Source: Hyphomicrobiales bacterium (GTDB lineage Bacteria; Pseudomonadota; Alphaproteobacteria; Rhizobiales; Rhizobiaceae). Taken from it: a DNA stretch of 64,000 nt. The stretch's first letter is position 1, and every line of letters begins with the position of its first letter. The notes beneath the pieces were generated by a model that ran no database searches, was not told the origin of the DNA, and was given only the letters and a program-made list of their open reading frames with translations. The DNA is taken from positions 186,001 to 250,000 of the forward strand of contig UCNE01000015.1 in assembly GCA_900473685.1 (NCBI GenBank), written 5' to 3'. Of this stretch, positions 9,339-18,370 are shown one piece after another. The translations under genes and the position numbers were made by a program.

Positions 9339-10370
9339 ATGCCTGAAACGCAACGGCCTCTGGCCATCTGCGCGCCGGAACCACGCACGCTTGATCTGAT
9401 TTTCACACCGGCGGCACTGGAGCAGCTGAAAGCCAAATATCGTATTGTCGAAGCCGATCCCGAAAATATCGCAGGGCTGAGTGGCGATATTCTCGGCGAA
9501 GCCCGCTACATCATCGGTCAGCCGCCCTTGAGCGCCGAAACGCTGGCGCGCATGCCAAAGCTTCGCTGCATCCTCAATGTCGAAAGCAACCTGATCAACA
9601 ACATGCCTTATGATGTGCTGTTTGCCCGCGGCATTCATGTGGTGACGACGGGGCAGGTGTTTGCCGAGCCGGTCGCCGAGATGGGCCTTGCCATGGCACT
9701 GAACATCGCCCGTGGCATTGTCGATGCTGATGTTGATTTCCGCGAGGGCCGTGAGCTCTGGGGTGGCGAAGGCAATGCCAAGGCGCGGCTCTTGTCCGGC
9801 GCCGATGTCGGCATCATCGGTTTCGGCGATCTCGGCAAGGCGCTGAACCGCGTGCTTTCCGGGTTCCGCACCAATACCCGCGTCTACGACCCCTGGATGC
9901 CGGCCTCGATCCTCATCGACAACGGCGCCACGCCATCCAGCCTGGAGGATGTGCTGACAAAGAGCGATTTCATTTTCGTCGTCGCGGCGGTTACCAGCGA
10001 GAACCAGCATTTCCTCGGCGCCAAGGCTTTTGCGAGCATGCGGCCGGGTGCGGCCTTCATCCTGCTCAGCCGCGCCAATGTCGTCGATTTCGACGCGCTG
10101 ATGGCGGCGGTTGCAAGCGGCCATATCGTGGCGGCGAGCGACGTCTATCCGGACGAGCCGTTGTCGCTGGATCATCCTGTCCGCAGCCTCAAAGGTTTTC
10201 TCCGCTCGGCCCACCGGGCCGGCGCGCTCGACAGCGCCTTCAAGAAGATGGGAGACATGGTGCTGGAGGACATGGACCTGATGGACCGCGACCTGCCGCC
10301 GATGCGCTGCAAGCGGGCGGAGCGCGAAACTGTGTCGCGCATGCGCTCCAAGCCCGTGATGGTCAACTGA
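9339..10370 (+). CDS. D-isomer-specific 2-hydroxyacid dehydrogenase
   Basis: The 343-aa NAD-dependent oxidoreductase has the Rossmann motif VGIIGFGDLGKAL, the substrate-domain segment LRCILNVESNLINN, and the later SRANVVDFDAL and SDVYPDEPL regions that carry the catalytic Arg and Glu in this family. The His expected near the C-terminus may be in RSAHRAGA. It should interconvert a 2-keto acid and a D-2-hydroxyacid; the substrate cannot be told. The start at 9339 has GGGAG upstream. It overlaps the convergent MFS gene by eight bases at the stops. Confidence 0.85.
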   Translation: MPETQRPLAICAPEPRTLDLIFTPAALEQLKAKYRIVEADPENIAGLSGDILGEARYIIGQPPLSAETLARMPKLRCILNVESNLINNMPYDVLFARGIHVVTTGQVFAEPVAEMGLAMALNIARGIVDADVDFREGRELWGGEGNAKARLLSGADVGIIGFGDLGKALNRVLSGFRTNTRVYDPWMPASILIDNGATPSSLEDVLTKSDFIFVVAAVTSENQHFLGAKAFASMRPGAAFILLSRANVVDFDALMAAVASGHIVAASDVYPDEPLSLDHPVRSLKGFLRSAHRAGALDSAFKKMGDMVLEDMDLMDRDLPPMRCKRAERETVSRMRSKPVMVN

Positions 10371-11640
10371 CCGTCACGGGTTTCAGCTTGGCCGTTCCTG
10401 CCGAGAGCACCAAAGGGGCGGCCATCAGGCAAAGGGCGCCGGCGATCATCAGCGCGGGCAGGTAGCTCGCGTAATTGTCACGGATGAAACCGCCGCCGAA
10501 GGCCGCAAAGGCGGCGCCGATCTGGTGGCCGGTGAAAACCCAGCCAAACACCATATTGGCCCGCTCGCGGCCAAAATGCTGGGCGGTGAGTTTCACCGTC
10601 GGCGGGACGGTGGCCACCCAGTCCAGGCCGTAGAAAATGGCGAAGATCGACAGGCCGAGAAATTCGAAGCCGGTGAAGGGCAGCCAGAGCAGCGACAGGC
10701 CGCGCAGGCCATAATACCAGAACAGCAGCCAGCGATTGTCGTAGCGGTCGGAAAGCCAGCCGGAGGCAACCGTGCCGGCGAAATCGAATACGCCGATAAT
10801 GGCGAGAATGCCGGTCGCGGTGATCGCCGTCATGCCGTAATCGGCGCAGAGCGAGACGAAATGCGTCTGGATCAGCCCGTTGGTCGAAGCGCCGCAGACG
10901 AAAAATGACAGGAACAGCACCCAGAAAATCCGCGTCTTCGAGGCCTCGATCAGCACATCAATGGGCGAATTGGTCTTGAGCGAAGCGGCGGCTGGCGGAT
11001 CGTCGACCACCTGGCCATAGGGGCGCAGCCCGAGGTCAGACGGGCGGTCGCGCATGAACAGCAACATGGCGGTGGCGCAGATAAACAGCATGGCGAGAAT
11101 GAACATGATGGCAGCGCGCCAACCGTAAGCCTCGGTCAGAGCCGCGATCAGCGGCATGAAGACCAGCTGGCCGGTGGCGGTGCTGGCCGTCAACAGGCCG
11201 ATGACCAGACCCCGGCGGGCCGTGAACCAGCGGGTGGCGACAGTTGCGCCCATCACCATGGCCGTTAGCCCGGTGCCCGTGCCGACAACGAAGCCCCAGA
11301 GCACGACCAACTGCCAGACCTCGCGCATGAACAACGACAGGCCCATGCCGATGAAGACGACGGTCAGTGCGCTTAGCGCCATCAGCCGCATGCCGAAACG
11401 GTTCATCAGCGCCGCGGCGAACGGCGCCATCAGGCCGAACAGGATGAAGCGCATGGCAAGGGCTGCCGAGATTTCCGTCGCCTCCCAGCCGAATTCCTTC
11501 TGCAGCGGCAGGATCAGGACAGAGGGCGCGCCGATTGTGCCGGCGGTGACCAGCATGGTGAGGAATGCGGTGGCCGCAACGATCCAGCCATAGTGGATGT
11601 CCCGTTGTTCAAGCCGTCTGGAGAGTGTTGTGGAGAGCAT
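10363..11640 (-). CDS. MFS transporter
   Basis: The 425-aa protein has 12 predicted transmembrane helices, with the MFS loop 2-3 signature around LMNRFGMRLMAL and a second-half counterpart near SGWLSDRYDNRW. The opening, DIHYGWIVAATAFLTMLVTAG, resembles the monocarboxylate/oxalate-formate antiporter group, so an organic acid substrate is plausible. The start is the ATG at 11640; an in-frame TTG five codons upstream lacks support. An HxlR regulator lies upstream on the same strand across a 231-bp AT-rich gap and may control it. Confidence 0.86.
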   Translation of the reverse strand: MLSTTLSRRLEQRDIHYGWIVAATAFLTMLVTAGTIGAPSVLILPLQKEFGWEATEISAALAMRFILFGLMAPFAAALMNRFGMRLMALSALTVVFIGMGLSLFMREVWQLVVLWGFVVGTGTGLTAMVMGATVATRWFTARRGLVIGLLTASTATGQLVFMPLIAALTEAYGWRAAIMFILAMLFICATAMLLFMRDRPSDLGLRPYGQVVDDPPAAASLKTNSPIDVLIEASKTRIFWVLFLSFFVCGASTNGLIQTHFVSLCADYGMTAITATGILAIIGVFDFAGTVASGWLSDRYDNRWLLFWYYGLRGLSLLWLPFTGFEFLGLSIFAIFYGLDWVATVPPTVKLTAQHFGRERANMVFGWVFTGHQIGAAFAAFGGGFIRDNYASYLPALMIAGALCLMAAPLVLSAGTAKLKPVTVS

Positions 11641-11704
11641 GGGCAGTGGTCTCAACGGGCGCCGGCATCATCAGCGATGCGGCGCAATGACTATCAATAT
11701 AAAA

Positions 11705-11739
11705 GTCACTAATATAAAAACTTTCATTATGCAAGTGAC
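11705..11739. promoter_or_regulatory. Candidate operator upstream of MFS gene
   Basis: Inverted arms GTCACT (11705-11710) and AGTGAC (11734-11739) flank an AT-rich centre. The neighbouring sequence repeats ATATAAAA twice. This is the most AT-rich part of the gap between the HxlR gene and the MFS gene. HxlR binding is inferred from position only. Confidence 0.35.
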
Positions 11740-11871
11740 AGAAAGGAAGATGAAGGTCGGATTGGGGCCGAGAAACTGCCCGGGAACTGCGGAAGCGGAA
11801 AAGCGTACGGAGACGGTCTCCATCTGAAAATCTTAGCGGAGTTTGCCGCAGCCTCGGGAAACGGAAAAAAA

Positions 11872-12318
11872 TCAGGCCTGGCGGACTGATTTCAGGGAGA
11901 AGTTTTCGGCGTCGATCGGTTTGCCGGTGAGGCTGTCGATATAGACCGGTTGCGCGACTGCTCCGGTTTCAGTGTCGGTCAGCCTCATGGTCACGCCGCG
12001 ATCGCCGAAATGCCGGTTGCCGAACATCGACAGCGCAATCAGCAAAGGCTGCAACTCGCGCCCCATGCCGGTCAGCAGATATTCGTAGCGCACAGGCCGG
12101 TCCTGATAGGCGCGCTTTTCCAAAAGGCCCGCTTCGACCAGCGATTTCAGCCGGCGGGTGAGGATGTTCGGGGCAATGCCGGTGCTTTTCTGGAATTCGT
12201 CGAATTTCGTGCGGCCGAAGAAAACGTCCCGCAGGATAAGAATGCTCCACCATTCGCCGACCCGGTCGAGGGTGCGGGCGATGGGGCAATTCATCTCGTC
12301 AAAATTCCGGCGCTGCAT
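11872..12318 (-). CDS. HxlR family transcriptional regulator
   Basis: This 148-aa winged-helix protein shows the HxlR pattern: an N-terminal CPIARTLDRVGEWWSILILRD, then FDEFQKSTGIAPNILTRRLKSLVEAGLLEK as the recognition part, and the wing YQDRPVRYEYLLTGMG. The conserved early Cys at residue 11 is present; in related proteins (HypR, QorR) it senses electrophiles or oxidants. The ATG at 12318 follows AAGGG. It lies upstream of the MFS gene on the same strand, which suggests local regulation. Confidence 0.88.
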   Translation of the reverse strand: MQRRNFDEMNCPIARTLDRVGEWWSILILRDVFFGRTKFDEFQKSTGIAPNILTRRLKSLVEAGLLEKRAYQDRPVRYEYLLTGMGRELQPLLIALSMFGNRHFGDRGVTMRLTDTETGAVAQPVYIDSLTGKPIDAENFSLKSVRQA

Positions 12319-12364
12319 GGCCCTTATGTAGAGCCTCGGCTTGCATCCTGCAAGTTGCCCGGTC

Positions 12365-12571
12365 CTACGTGCCGTTCATTCGGTGCATCGCTTCGAGGAT
12401 AGAGCCCTTGGTGCCGTGACCGGCCTTGTAGAGGCCGAGCATCACGGTTGCGGCATCACGGCCGCCGTCGCTGTCGAGGGGTGTGCGATTTTTCGCGCAC
12501 CATTCTTCCAGGGCGCCACAGACCACTTCGATGTCACTCTGGTTCAAGGCCATGTCCGATAGAAACGACAT
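12365..12571 (-). CDS. Small conserved hypothetical protein
   Basis: A 68-aa acidic, soluble protein containing LNQSDIEVVCGALEEWCA and a Gly-rich turn. An AGGGTAAAG lies just before the ATG at 12571, giving a credible ribosome site. No domain is recognised. Its 5' leader contains an imperfect hairpin (see the separate entry). Small proteins of this kind recur in rhizobia, but I cannot name a function. Confidence 0.68.
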   Translation of the reverse strand: MSFLSDMALNQSDIEVVCGALEEWCAKNRTPLDSDGGRDAATVMLGLYKAGHGTKGSILEAMHRMNGT

Positions 12572-12580
12572 TACTTTACC

Positions 12581-12615
12581 CTATCGTTCGAAACACACCC
12601 GGTTTGAACCGATAG
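12581..12615 (-). promoter_or_regulatory. 5' leader hairpin of small gene
   Basis: CTATCGGTTCAAAC and GTTTCGAACGATAG form an imperfect stem with one bulge on each side around a seven-base loop. The 3' arm runs directly into the AGGG of the ribosome site, so folding could limit translation. No T-run follows, so it is not a terminator. Confidence 0.4.
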
Positions 12616-12722
12616 TGTAGAACCTTGGGGAGCGCTTGCAATTCCAAGATTTTGGGGTGGTAGGCACGGAGAATGCGTCATCGGGCAGGGTAACCGCCGA
12701 TGGCAGCGCCTGCTCTGTCAGA

Positions 12723-12911
12723 TCATTCCGCCCGGGCGGCGGATGCTTCCACCAGCGACGCTGCGATCGCCATGGCCAGCAGCTTGCCCTTGGCCCTGAC
12801 TGCGCTGCTATCGAAATCGCGCGCCGACAGAGCGAGGTCCATACCCTCGCGCATCAGGATTTGTTGTGCTCTGTAAACGGCCCAGTTTTCGACGTCGTCG
12901 TGCTTCTGCAT
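12723..12911 (-). CDS. Small hypothetical protein
   Basis: A 62-aa helical protein (AVYRAQQILMREGMD near the start, AMAIAASLVEASAA at the end). A G-run and CAGGCG precede the ATG at 12911. The C-terminal Ala-rich helix may be amphipathic. No family is recognised. The call rests on the ribosome site and sensible composition. Confidence 0.5.
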   Translation of the reverse strand: MQKHDDVENWAVYRAQQILMREGMDLALSARDFDSSAVRAKGKLLAMAIAASLVEASAARAE

Positions 12912-13235
12912 TGCGCCTGCCCCCCCCCGGCCAAATCATTTAGCGTTGTCGTTCGGCTCTCAATCCGGCCTGAACGCAGGCACAAGAGGCGAATCAGCTG
13001 AGCACGGAAACAGAATGCGACATTTCCTTGAAATCGAAAGCAGAATTTTTCGGTGATGACTTATTGCAGGTAGGTATTGCCTCACACATTCCACAACCGG
13101 CCTTGCAAGAGGTCGAAAACGGCGCGGACAGCGGCGAACGACCAGCATGCGCGGTCAAGCGCAGCTTGACCCACACCACTATGCAGAGGGCTTCGCCCGG
13201 CGTCTGGGGCCGCGGATCGGCCACGCCTTCCGCCG
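12912..13235. other. Intergenic region without recognised gene
   Basis: It holds a run of eight C near 12912 and a GTG-started minus-strand frame (12994-13224) that shows no homology and is probably spurious. No terminator or RNA gene was found. Confidence 0.4.
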
Positions 13236-13649
13236 CTAATCGCTGTGCGATTTCCCGTTGCCGCGCACCACGCTCGCATCCTTCGTCTCACCCTCGAAAG
13301 CCTGCGGGAAATTCTTGCGGGCGAGAGGCACGTTCAACTTCAGCAGTGCCTCATAGGAGGCCGGGTCAAAACCGCGTTCCGCCGGTAGCAATTCACGACC
13401 AAACAGGCGGCACAGCCGTTCGCCATCGAGATTGCCACGCTGGAAAGGCGCCGTGCCAAAATATTGAAAGAGGGCTTGGACGAATTCGGTATCGGCCAGT
13501 GCGATCGTTTGATCCATCGTCCTGTGCCGTGGCCAGGCGCTCAGGGGCGTAACCTTGGAATTCGCCCGGCGCAGGGTGAATTGCCACTGGGTGCCAAGCA
13601 TTCCGGCTGGAAAGCCACGATGCTTGGGCATTTCAGAAGTCTTGGCCAT
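13236..13649 (-). CDS. Hypothetical protein, tandem paralogue B
   Basis: This 137-aa protein is clearly related to the gene just upstream. Both start MAK..EMxKHRGFPxGM, share an (F)TxRRAN segment, then FxxFGTxPFxRGNLDxxRLxxLFGRE and FDPxSYEALL, and end RKNFPxAFE. The function is unknown; there is no signal peptide or known catalytic motif. It starts four bases after the stop of paralogue A, with GAGGTG inside A's end as ribosome site. This copy has diverged more and carries an extra C-terminal tail of about 15 charged residues. Confidence 0.72.
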   Translation of the reverse strand: MAKTSEMPKHRGFPAGMLGTQWQFTLRRANSKVTPLSAWPRHRTMDQTIALADTEFVQALFQYFGTAPFQRGNLDGERLCRLFGRELLPAERGFDPASYEALLKLNVPLARKNFPQAFEGETKDASVVRGNGKSHSD

Positions 13650-13653
13650 TGCA

Positions 13654-14031
13654 TCACACCTCAAACACGTCTTCGAAAGCTTCCGGAAAATTCTTGCGGC
13701 CGATCCTTTCGTCGATCCGCAGCAAGGCTTCATACGATGTCGGGTCGAACGGGTCTTCGGCCGGCACGACCTCGCGGCCGAACAGCAGGTTGAGCCGCCC
13801 GGCATCGAGATTGCCGCGCTCGAACGGCTCGGTGCCGAAATGGTGCCAGAGCGCATGCAGGAAAGCGGCATCGACTTTCTGCTCGATCGAATTGGGGCGG
13901 GCAAGGCGCTGCAGCGCCTTGAGCGGGGTTACCCCCTTCTCGTTTGCCCGCCGGATGGTGAAATGATGACCATGGCCCGGCATGCCGGAGGGAAAGCCCC
14001 TGTGTTTCGTCATCTCGGGCCTTTTGGCCAT
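13654..14031 (-). CDS. Hypothetical protein, tandem paralogue A
   Basis: This 125-aa protein forms a tandem pair with the next gene (see paralogue B for the shared motifs). It is basic in the first 30 residues, with a His-rich stretch (GHGHHFTIRRAN), and acidic at the end. It follows the YghU-type gene by 12 bases on the same strand, so all three are probably cotranscribed. I do not recognise the family. The role may relate to thiol or glutathione chemistry by association only. Confidence 0.75.
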   Translation of the reverse strand: MAKRPEMTKHRGFPSGMPGHGHHFTIRRANEKGVTPLKALQRLARPNSIEQKVDAAFLHALWHHFGTEPFERGNLDAGRLNLLFGREVVPAEDPFDPTSYEALLRIDERIGRKNFPEAFEDVFEV

Positions 14032-14043
14032 GCTAGTCTCTCC

Positions 14044-14949
14044 TTACGCCTTTACAATCTTGTCCTGCGTCTTCGTGTCGAAGTCGGAGGCGTCGTGGCG
14101 TTCATGCAATTGTTCGGCCGCATCGCCGCTGGTGCGGTTGACCATGCGGCCGCGCTTGACCGCCGGGCGGGCGGCAATTTCGGCCGTCCAGCGCTGGACG
14201 TTTTTATAGCTCTGCACATCGAGGAATGTGCCGGCATCGCCATAGGCCTGGCCGAGCGCCAGATTGCCGTACCACGGCCAGATGGCCATGTCGGCGATCG
14301 TGTACTCGGTGCCTGCCATGAATTGATTGTCGGCCAGATGCCGGTCGAGCACGTCGAGTTGGCGCTTCACCTCCATGGCATAACGGTCGATCGCATACTG
14401 GATGTGCATCGGCGCATAGGCATAGAAATGGCCGAAGCCGCCGCCGAGGAACGGGGCGGAGCCCATCTGCCAGAACAGCCAGTTGAACGTCTCGGTGCGG
14501 GTGCGCAGATCAGTCGGCAGGAAGGCGCCGAATTTTTCGGCGAGATAGACCATGATCGAAGCGGATTCGAAGGTGCGCACCGGTGCGCCGCCGCCCTTTG
14601 GCGCATGGTCCATCAAGGCCGGGATCTTCGAATTCGGATTGACGCCGACGAAGCCGGAACCGAACTGGTTGCCATCGCCAATCCTGATCAGCCAGGCGTC
14701 ATATTCGGCACCCGGGTGCCCGGCCGCCAGCAATTCCTCCAGCATGATCGTCACTTTGACCCCATTGGGAGTGCCGAGCGAATAGAGTTGCAGCGGATGT
14801 TTGCCGACCGGCAGCACCTTGTCATGCGTCGGCCCTGCGATCGGCCGGTTGATGCTGGCAAACGCACCGCCATTGGACTTGTCCCAGGTCCAGACTTTCG
14901 GGACTTCATAGCCTGCGGGAAGATTGTTGGCGGGGGATTTTTCGGTCAT
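14044..14949 (-). CDS. yghU: Glutathione-dependent disulfide-bond oxidoreductase (YghU type)
   Basis: The 301-aa GST-fold enzyme opens with VPKVWTWDKSNGGAFASINRPIAG, as in E. coli YghU. The thioredoxin-like domain contains LYSLGTPNGVKVTIMLEEL, the NPNSKIPALMDH turn and the ESASIMVYLAEKFG glutathione-binding segment. The helical domain has the TIADMAIWPW motif typical of GSTs. YghU-type proteins reduce disulfides with two bound glutathiones. AAGGA lies eight bases before the ATG at 14949. The two unknown paralogous genes follow in the same unit. Confidence 0.92.
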   Translation of the reverse strand: MTEKSPANNLPAGYEVPKVWTWDKSNGGAFASINRPIAGPTHDKVLPVGKHPLQLYSLGTPNGVKVTIMLEELLAAGHPGAEYDAWLIRIGDGNQFGSGFVGVNPNSKIPALMDHAPKGGGAPVRTFESASIMVYLAEKFGAFLPTDLRTRTETFNWLFWQMGSAPFLGGGFGHFYAYAPMHIQYAIDRYAMEVKRQLDVLDRHLADNQFMAGTEYTIADMAIWPWYGNLALGQAYGDAGTFLDVQSYKNVQRWTAEIAARPAVKRGRMVNRTSGDAAEQLHERHDASDFDTKTQDKIVKA

Positions 14950-15028
14950 GAATGTGGTCCTTGCTACCGGGAGAGCGCGCCCGCTCAGCAGGCGTTGTAA
15001 CGTCAATATAGGGAGGCGGTTTCCCGCT

Positions 15029-16561
15029 TCACAACGGGATCGTGTCGTGTTTTTTCCAATGCGTTGTAACCTGCTTGTTCCTAAGCGAGGCAAACGCCCG
15101 GGCGATTCTTCTACGTGACGAATGCGGCATGATCACCTCGTCAATAAAACCGCGTTCGGCGGCGACGAAGGGGTTGGCGAAGCGGGTCTCGTATTCCTTC
15201 GTCCGGGCGGCGATTTTTTCGGCGTCGGAAAGTTCGGAGCGGTAGAGGATTTCGGTCGCGCCCTTGGCGCCCATCACGGCGATCTCGGCGGTCGGCCAGG
15301 CATAGTTGATGTCGGCGCCGATATGTTTCGACGCCATGACGTCATAGGCGCCGCCATAGGCCTTTCGCGTGATCAAGGTCACCATCGGCACCGTCGCCTG
15401 GCTATAGGCGAACAGCAGCTTGGCGCCATGCTTGATGACGCCGCCATATTCCTGCGCCACGCCGGGCAGGAAGCCGGGAACGTCGACCAGCGTCAGGATC
15501 GGGATCGAGAAGGCATCGCAGAAGCGGACGAAACGGGCAGCCTTGCGGGAACTGTCGATGTCGAGGCAGCCCGCCAGCACCATCGGCTGGTTGGCGACGA
15601 CGCCGACCGTTTGGCCTTCCAGCCGGAGAAAACCGGTGATGATGTTCCGGGCAAAGGCTTCCTGCAGCTCGAAGAAATCGCCTTCGTCGGCGATCGCATG
15701 AATGAGTTCCTTCATGTCGTAGGGCTTTGCCGAACTATCCGGGATTAGCGTGTCCAGCCGGTTTTCGAGGCGGGCCGGATCGTCGTGGAAGGGGCGCACC
15801 GGCGGCTTTTCGCGGTTGTTCAGCGGCAGGAAATCGAACAGCAGCCGGACCTGCTCCAGGGTCTCGATGTCGTTTTCATAGGCCGCATCGGCGACCGAGG
15901 ATTTTTTCGTGTGTGTGCCGGCACCACCAAGTTCTTCAGCGGTGACGATCTCGTTGGTGACGGTTTTCACCACATCCGGGCCGGTGACGAACATGTAGGA
16001 TGTGTCGCGCACCATGAAGATGAAGTCGGTCATGGCCGGCGAATAGACGGCACCACCGGCGCAGGGACCCATGATCACGGAGATCTGCGGGATGACACCG
16101 GACGCTTCGGCATTGCGGCGGAACACTTCGGCATAGCCGGCAAGCGAGGCGACGCCTTCTTGGATGCGGGCGCCGCCGGAATCGTTCAGCCCGATCACCG
16201 GCGCGCCGTTGCGCACCGCCATATCCATGATCTTGCAGATTTTTTGGGCGTGGGTCTCGGAGAGGGAACCACCGAGTACGGTGAAATCCTGGGAGAAGAC
16301 ATAGACCTGACGGCCGTTGATCGTACCCCAGCCGGTGACGACGCCGTCACCCGCGACCTTCTGCTCGGCCATGCCGAAATCGACGGCGCGGTGGGTGACA
16401 TACATGTCGTATTCTTCGAACGAACCTTCGTCGAGCAGCACCTCGATGCGCTCGCGCGCCGTCAGCTTGCCCTTGGCATGCTGGGCATCGATGCGTTTTT
16501 GCCCGCCACCGAGACGCGCCTCGACCCGGCGCGCTTCCACGCTTTCAATGATAGTGCGCAT
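15029..16561 (-). CDS. pccB: Propionyl/acyl-CoA carboxylase beta subunit
   Basis: The 510-aa carboxyltransferase subunit moves the biotin-bound carboxyl group to an acyl-CoA, usually propionyl-CoA, giving methylmalonyl-CoA. Landmarks are [50 protein letters not shown], the oxyanion-hole stretch [13 protein letters not shown], and [15 protein letters not shown] with [12 protein letters not shown]-like sequence in the second half. GGGAGGAAAC precedes the ATG at 16561. The biotin carboxylase partner (pccA) is not in the window. It lies downstream of the amide operon on the same strand, 126 bases away. Confidence 0.94.
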   Translation of the reverse strand: MRTIIESVEARRVEARLGGGQKRIDAQHAKGKLTARERIEVLLDEGSFEEYDMYVTHRAVDFGMAEQKVAGDGVVTGWGTINGRQVYVFSQDFTVLGGSLSETHAQKICKIMDMAVRNGAPVIGLNDSGGARIQEGVASLAGYAEVFRRNAEASGVIPQISVIMGPCAGGAVYSPAMTDFIFMVRDTSYMFVTGPDVVKTVTNEIVTAEELGGAGTHTKKSSVADAAYENDIETLEQVRLLFDFLPLNNREKPPVRPFHDDPARLENRLDTLIPDSSAKPYDMKELIHAIADEGDFFELQEAFARNIITGFLRLEGQTVGVVANQPMVLAGCLDIDSSRKAARFVRFCDAFSIPILTLVDVPGFLPGVAQEYGGVIKHGAKLLFAYSQATVPMVTLITRKAYGGAYDVMASKHIGADINYAWPTAEIAVMGAKGATEILYRSELSDAEKIAARTKEYETRFANPFVAAERGFIDEVIMPHSSRRRIARAFASLRNKQVTTHWKKHDTIPL

Positions 16562-16687
16562 GTTTCCTCCCGTCGACTTTGTCTCCCTGCTTAGCCGGAA
16601 ATACGACCGAAGGAAATCAGCGATGGTGCCGGCGAGAGGTTCCTTGGACAAAAGGACGAGTCACTGGCCGAGAGCAAATGTTCCCCG

Positions 16688-18370
16688 TCACGCCACCTGC
16701 CGTAAGGCCGGATCCGGGATCGGAACGGCTGCCATCAAGGCGCGGGTATAGGCATCCGCCGGATTTTCGAAGACGGAGCGGCGTGATCCCATTTCGACGA
16801 TGCGGCCGGCGCGCATGACCGCGACATTGTGGGACATGCGCTCGATTACCGCCATGTCGTGCGAGATCAGGAGATAGGCGAGCCCCATCGTTTCCTGCAG
16901 TTCCAGCATCAGATCGAGCACGCGGGCGCGCACGGAAACGTCGAGGGCCGCGACGCTCTCGTCGGCGACGATCAGTTTCGGGCCAAGCGCCAGCGCCCGG
17001 GCGATGCAGATGCGCTGGCGCTGGCCGCCGGAGAATTCATGCGGATAGCGGCTGGCGGCATCCGGCTGCAGGCCGACACGGCGTAGCAGCTCGGCGACGC
17101 GGTCGTCGCGTTCGCCCTTGTTGGCCAGGCCATGGATGATCAGCGGTTCGGCAATCGCGGCACCGACCGCCATGCGCGGATCAAGCGAGGCGTAGGGATC
17201 CTGAAAGATCATCTGGGCGCTGCGCCGCACCGGCCGCATCTGGCGCTGGTTGAGGCCGCCGATATTCTGGCCATCGATCACAACGTCGCCGGTAAAGGGA
17301 ATGAGGCCGAGAACCGCCTTGCCGGTGGTGGATTTGCCCGAGCCGCTTTCGCCGACGAGGCCGAGCGTCTGGCCGGGCAGGATATCGAAGGAGACCGCGC
17401 TGACGGCGGATGCGGGCGGCTTCTTGCCTGAAAGCCAGCCGGTTGCCTTGCCATAGGTTACGTCCAGCCCGCGCACAGTGAGCACCGGCGTGCGATCCAG
17501 CACAGGCGTCTCAGCCACCACCGGGCTGATACGCGGCGGCCCGTCGGTGCCGGCATGGGCGCCGAGCCGGGGCACGGCGGCAAGCAGGTCGCGGGTGTAG
17601 GGCTGCGTTGGTGCATTGAAGATCGGCAACGCATTGCCCTGCTCGATGATCCGGCCGCTCTGCATGATGACGACGCGGTCGGCCATCTGGGCGACGACGC
17701 CCATGTCGTGGGTGATGAGAATGATCGAGGCGCCGAATTCCCGCTTCAGCTCGTCCATCAGCTTGAGGATCTGCGCCTGCACCGTCACGTCGAGCGCCGT
17801 CGTCGGTTCGTCGGCGATCAGCACTTTCGGACGGCAGGAGAGCGCCATGGCGATCATCACACGCTGGCGCATGCCGCCGGATAGTTCGTGCGGATATTGT
17901 TTCAGCCGTCTTGCCGGATCTGTCATGTGCACGGCATCGAGCATCCGCAGCGCCACTGCATCGGTGCTGCCGCCGTCCGATCCCTGATGTTCGCGAATGG
18001 CCTCGGTCAATTGTGCCCCGATCGTCATCACCGGATTGAGCGAGGTCATCGGCTCCTGAAACACCATGGCGACATCACCGCCGCGAACGCCGCGCATGGC
18101 GCTGTTGGACAGACGCGACAGTTCGCGGCCTTGAAGCGCGATGCTGCCGGAGGCGATCTGCAACGACGCCTTGGGCAGAAGCCCCATGATGGCAAGCGAC
18201 GTCACCGATTTGCCGGAACCGCTTTCACCGGCGATGCAGAGCGTTTCCCCAAGCTTCAGATCGAAACTGACATCATCGAGAACCCGCCTGCGGCCTTCCG
18301 GCGTGCGGGCATCGACGCAGAGCTTGTCGACGGTGAGGACGGATGGGGAAACGGGGGCAGCAGATGTCAC
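16688..18370 (-). CDS. Double ABC ATPase of peptide/opine type
   Basis: This 560-aa protein fuses two ABC ATPase domains, equivalent to DppD plus DppF. Domain 1 has Walker A GESGSGKS, signature LSGGMRQR and Walker B VLIADEPT. Domain 2 has GESGSGKSTTG, FSGGQRQR and LIVADESVAALD. Both are followed by the oligopeptide-type C-terminal motif (QPYTRDLLAAVP and DAYTRALMAAVP). It starts with GTG at 18370, overlapping the acetamidase stop as GTGA, so translation is coupled. It should energise the two permeases encoded upstream in the operon. Confidence 0.92.
   Translation of the reverse strand: MTSAAPVSPSVLTVDKLCVDARTPEGRRRVLDDVSFDLKLGETLCIAGESGSGKSVTSLAIMGLLPKASLQIASGSIALQGRELSRLSNSAMRGVRGGDVAMVFQEPMTSLNPVMTIGAQLTEAIREHQGSDGGSTDAVALRMLDAVHMTDPARRLKQYPHELSGGMRQRVMIAMALSCRPKVLIADEPTTALDVTVQAQILKLMDELKREFGASIILITHDMGVVAQMADRVVIMQSGRIIEQGNALPIFNAPTQPYTRDLLAAVPRLGAHAGTDGPPRISPVVAETPVLDRTPVLTVRGLDVTYGKATGWLSGKKPPASAVSAVSFDILPGQTLGLVGESGSGKSTTGKAVLGLIPFTGDVVIDGQNIGGLNQRQMRPVRRSAQMIFQDPYASLDPRMAVGAAIAEPLIIHGLANKGERDDRVAELLRRVGLQPDAASRYPHEFSGGQRQRICIARALALGPKLIVADESVAALDVSVRARVLDLMLELQETMGLAYLLISHDMAVIERMSHNVAVMRAGRIVEMGSRRSVFENPADAYTRALMAAVPIPDPALRQVA

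Noticed and set aside
12994-13224. A 76-aa minus-strand frame with GTG start
   Set aside because: No ribosome site, Cys- and Ser-rich random composition.
13555-15000. A 481-aa plus-strand frame over the paralogue pair and yghU
   Set aside because: Opposite to three genes with recognisable starts; composition is antisense-like.
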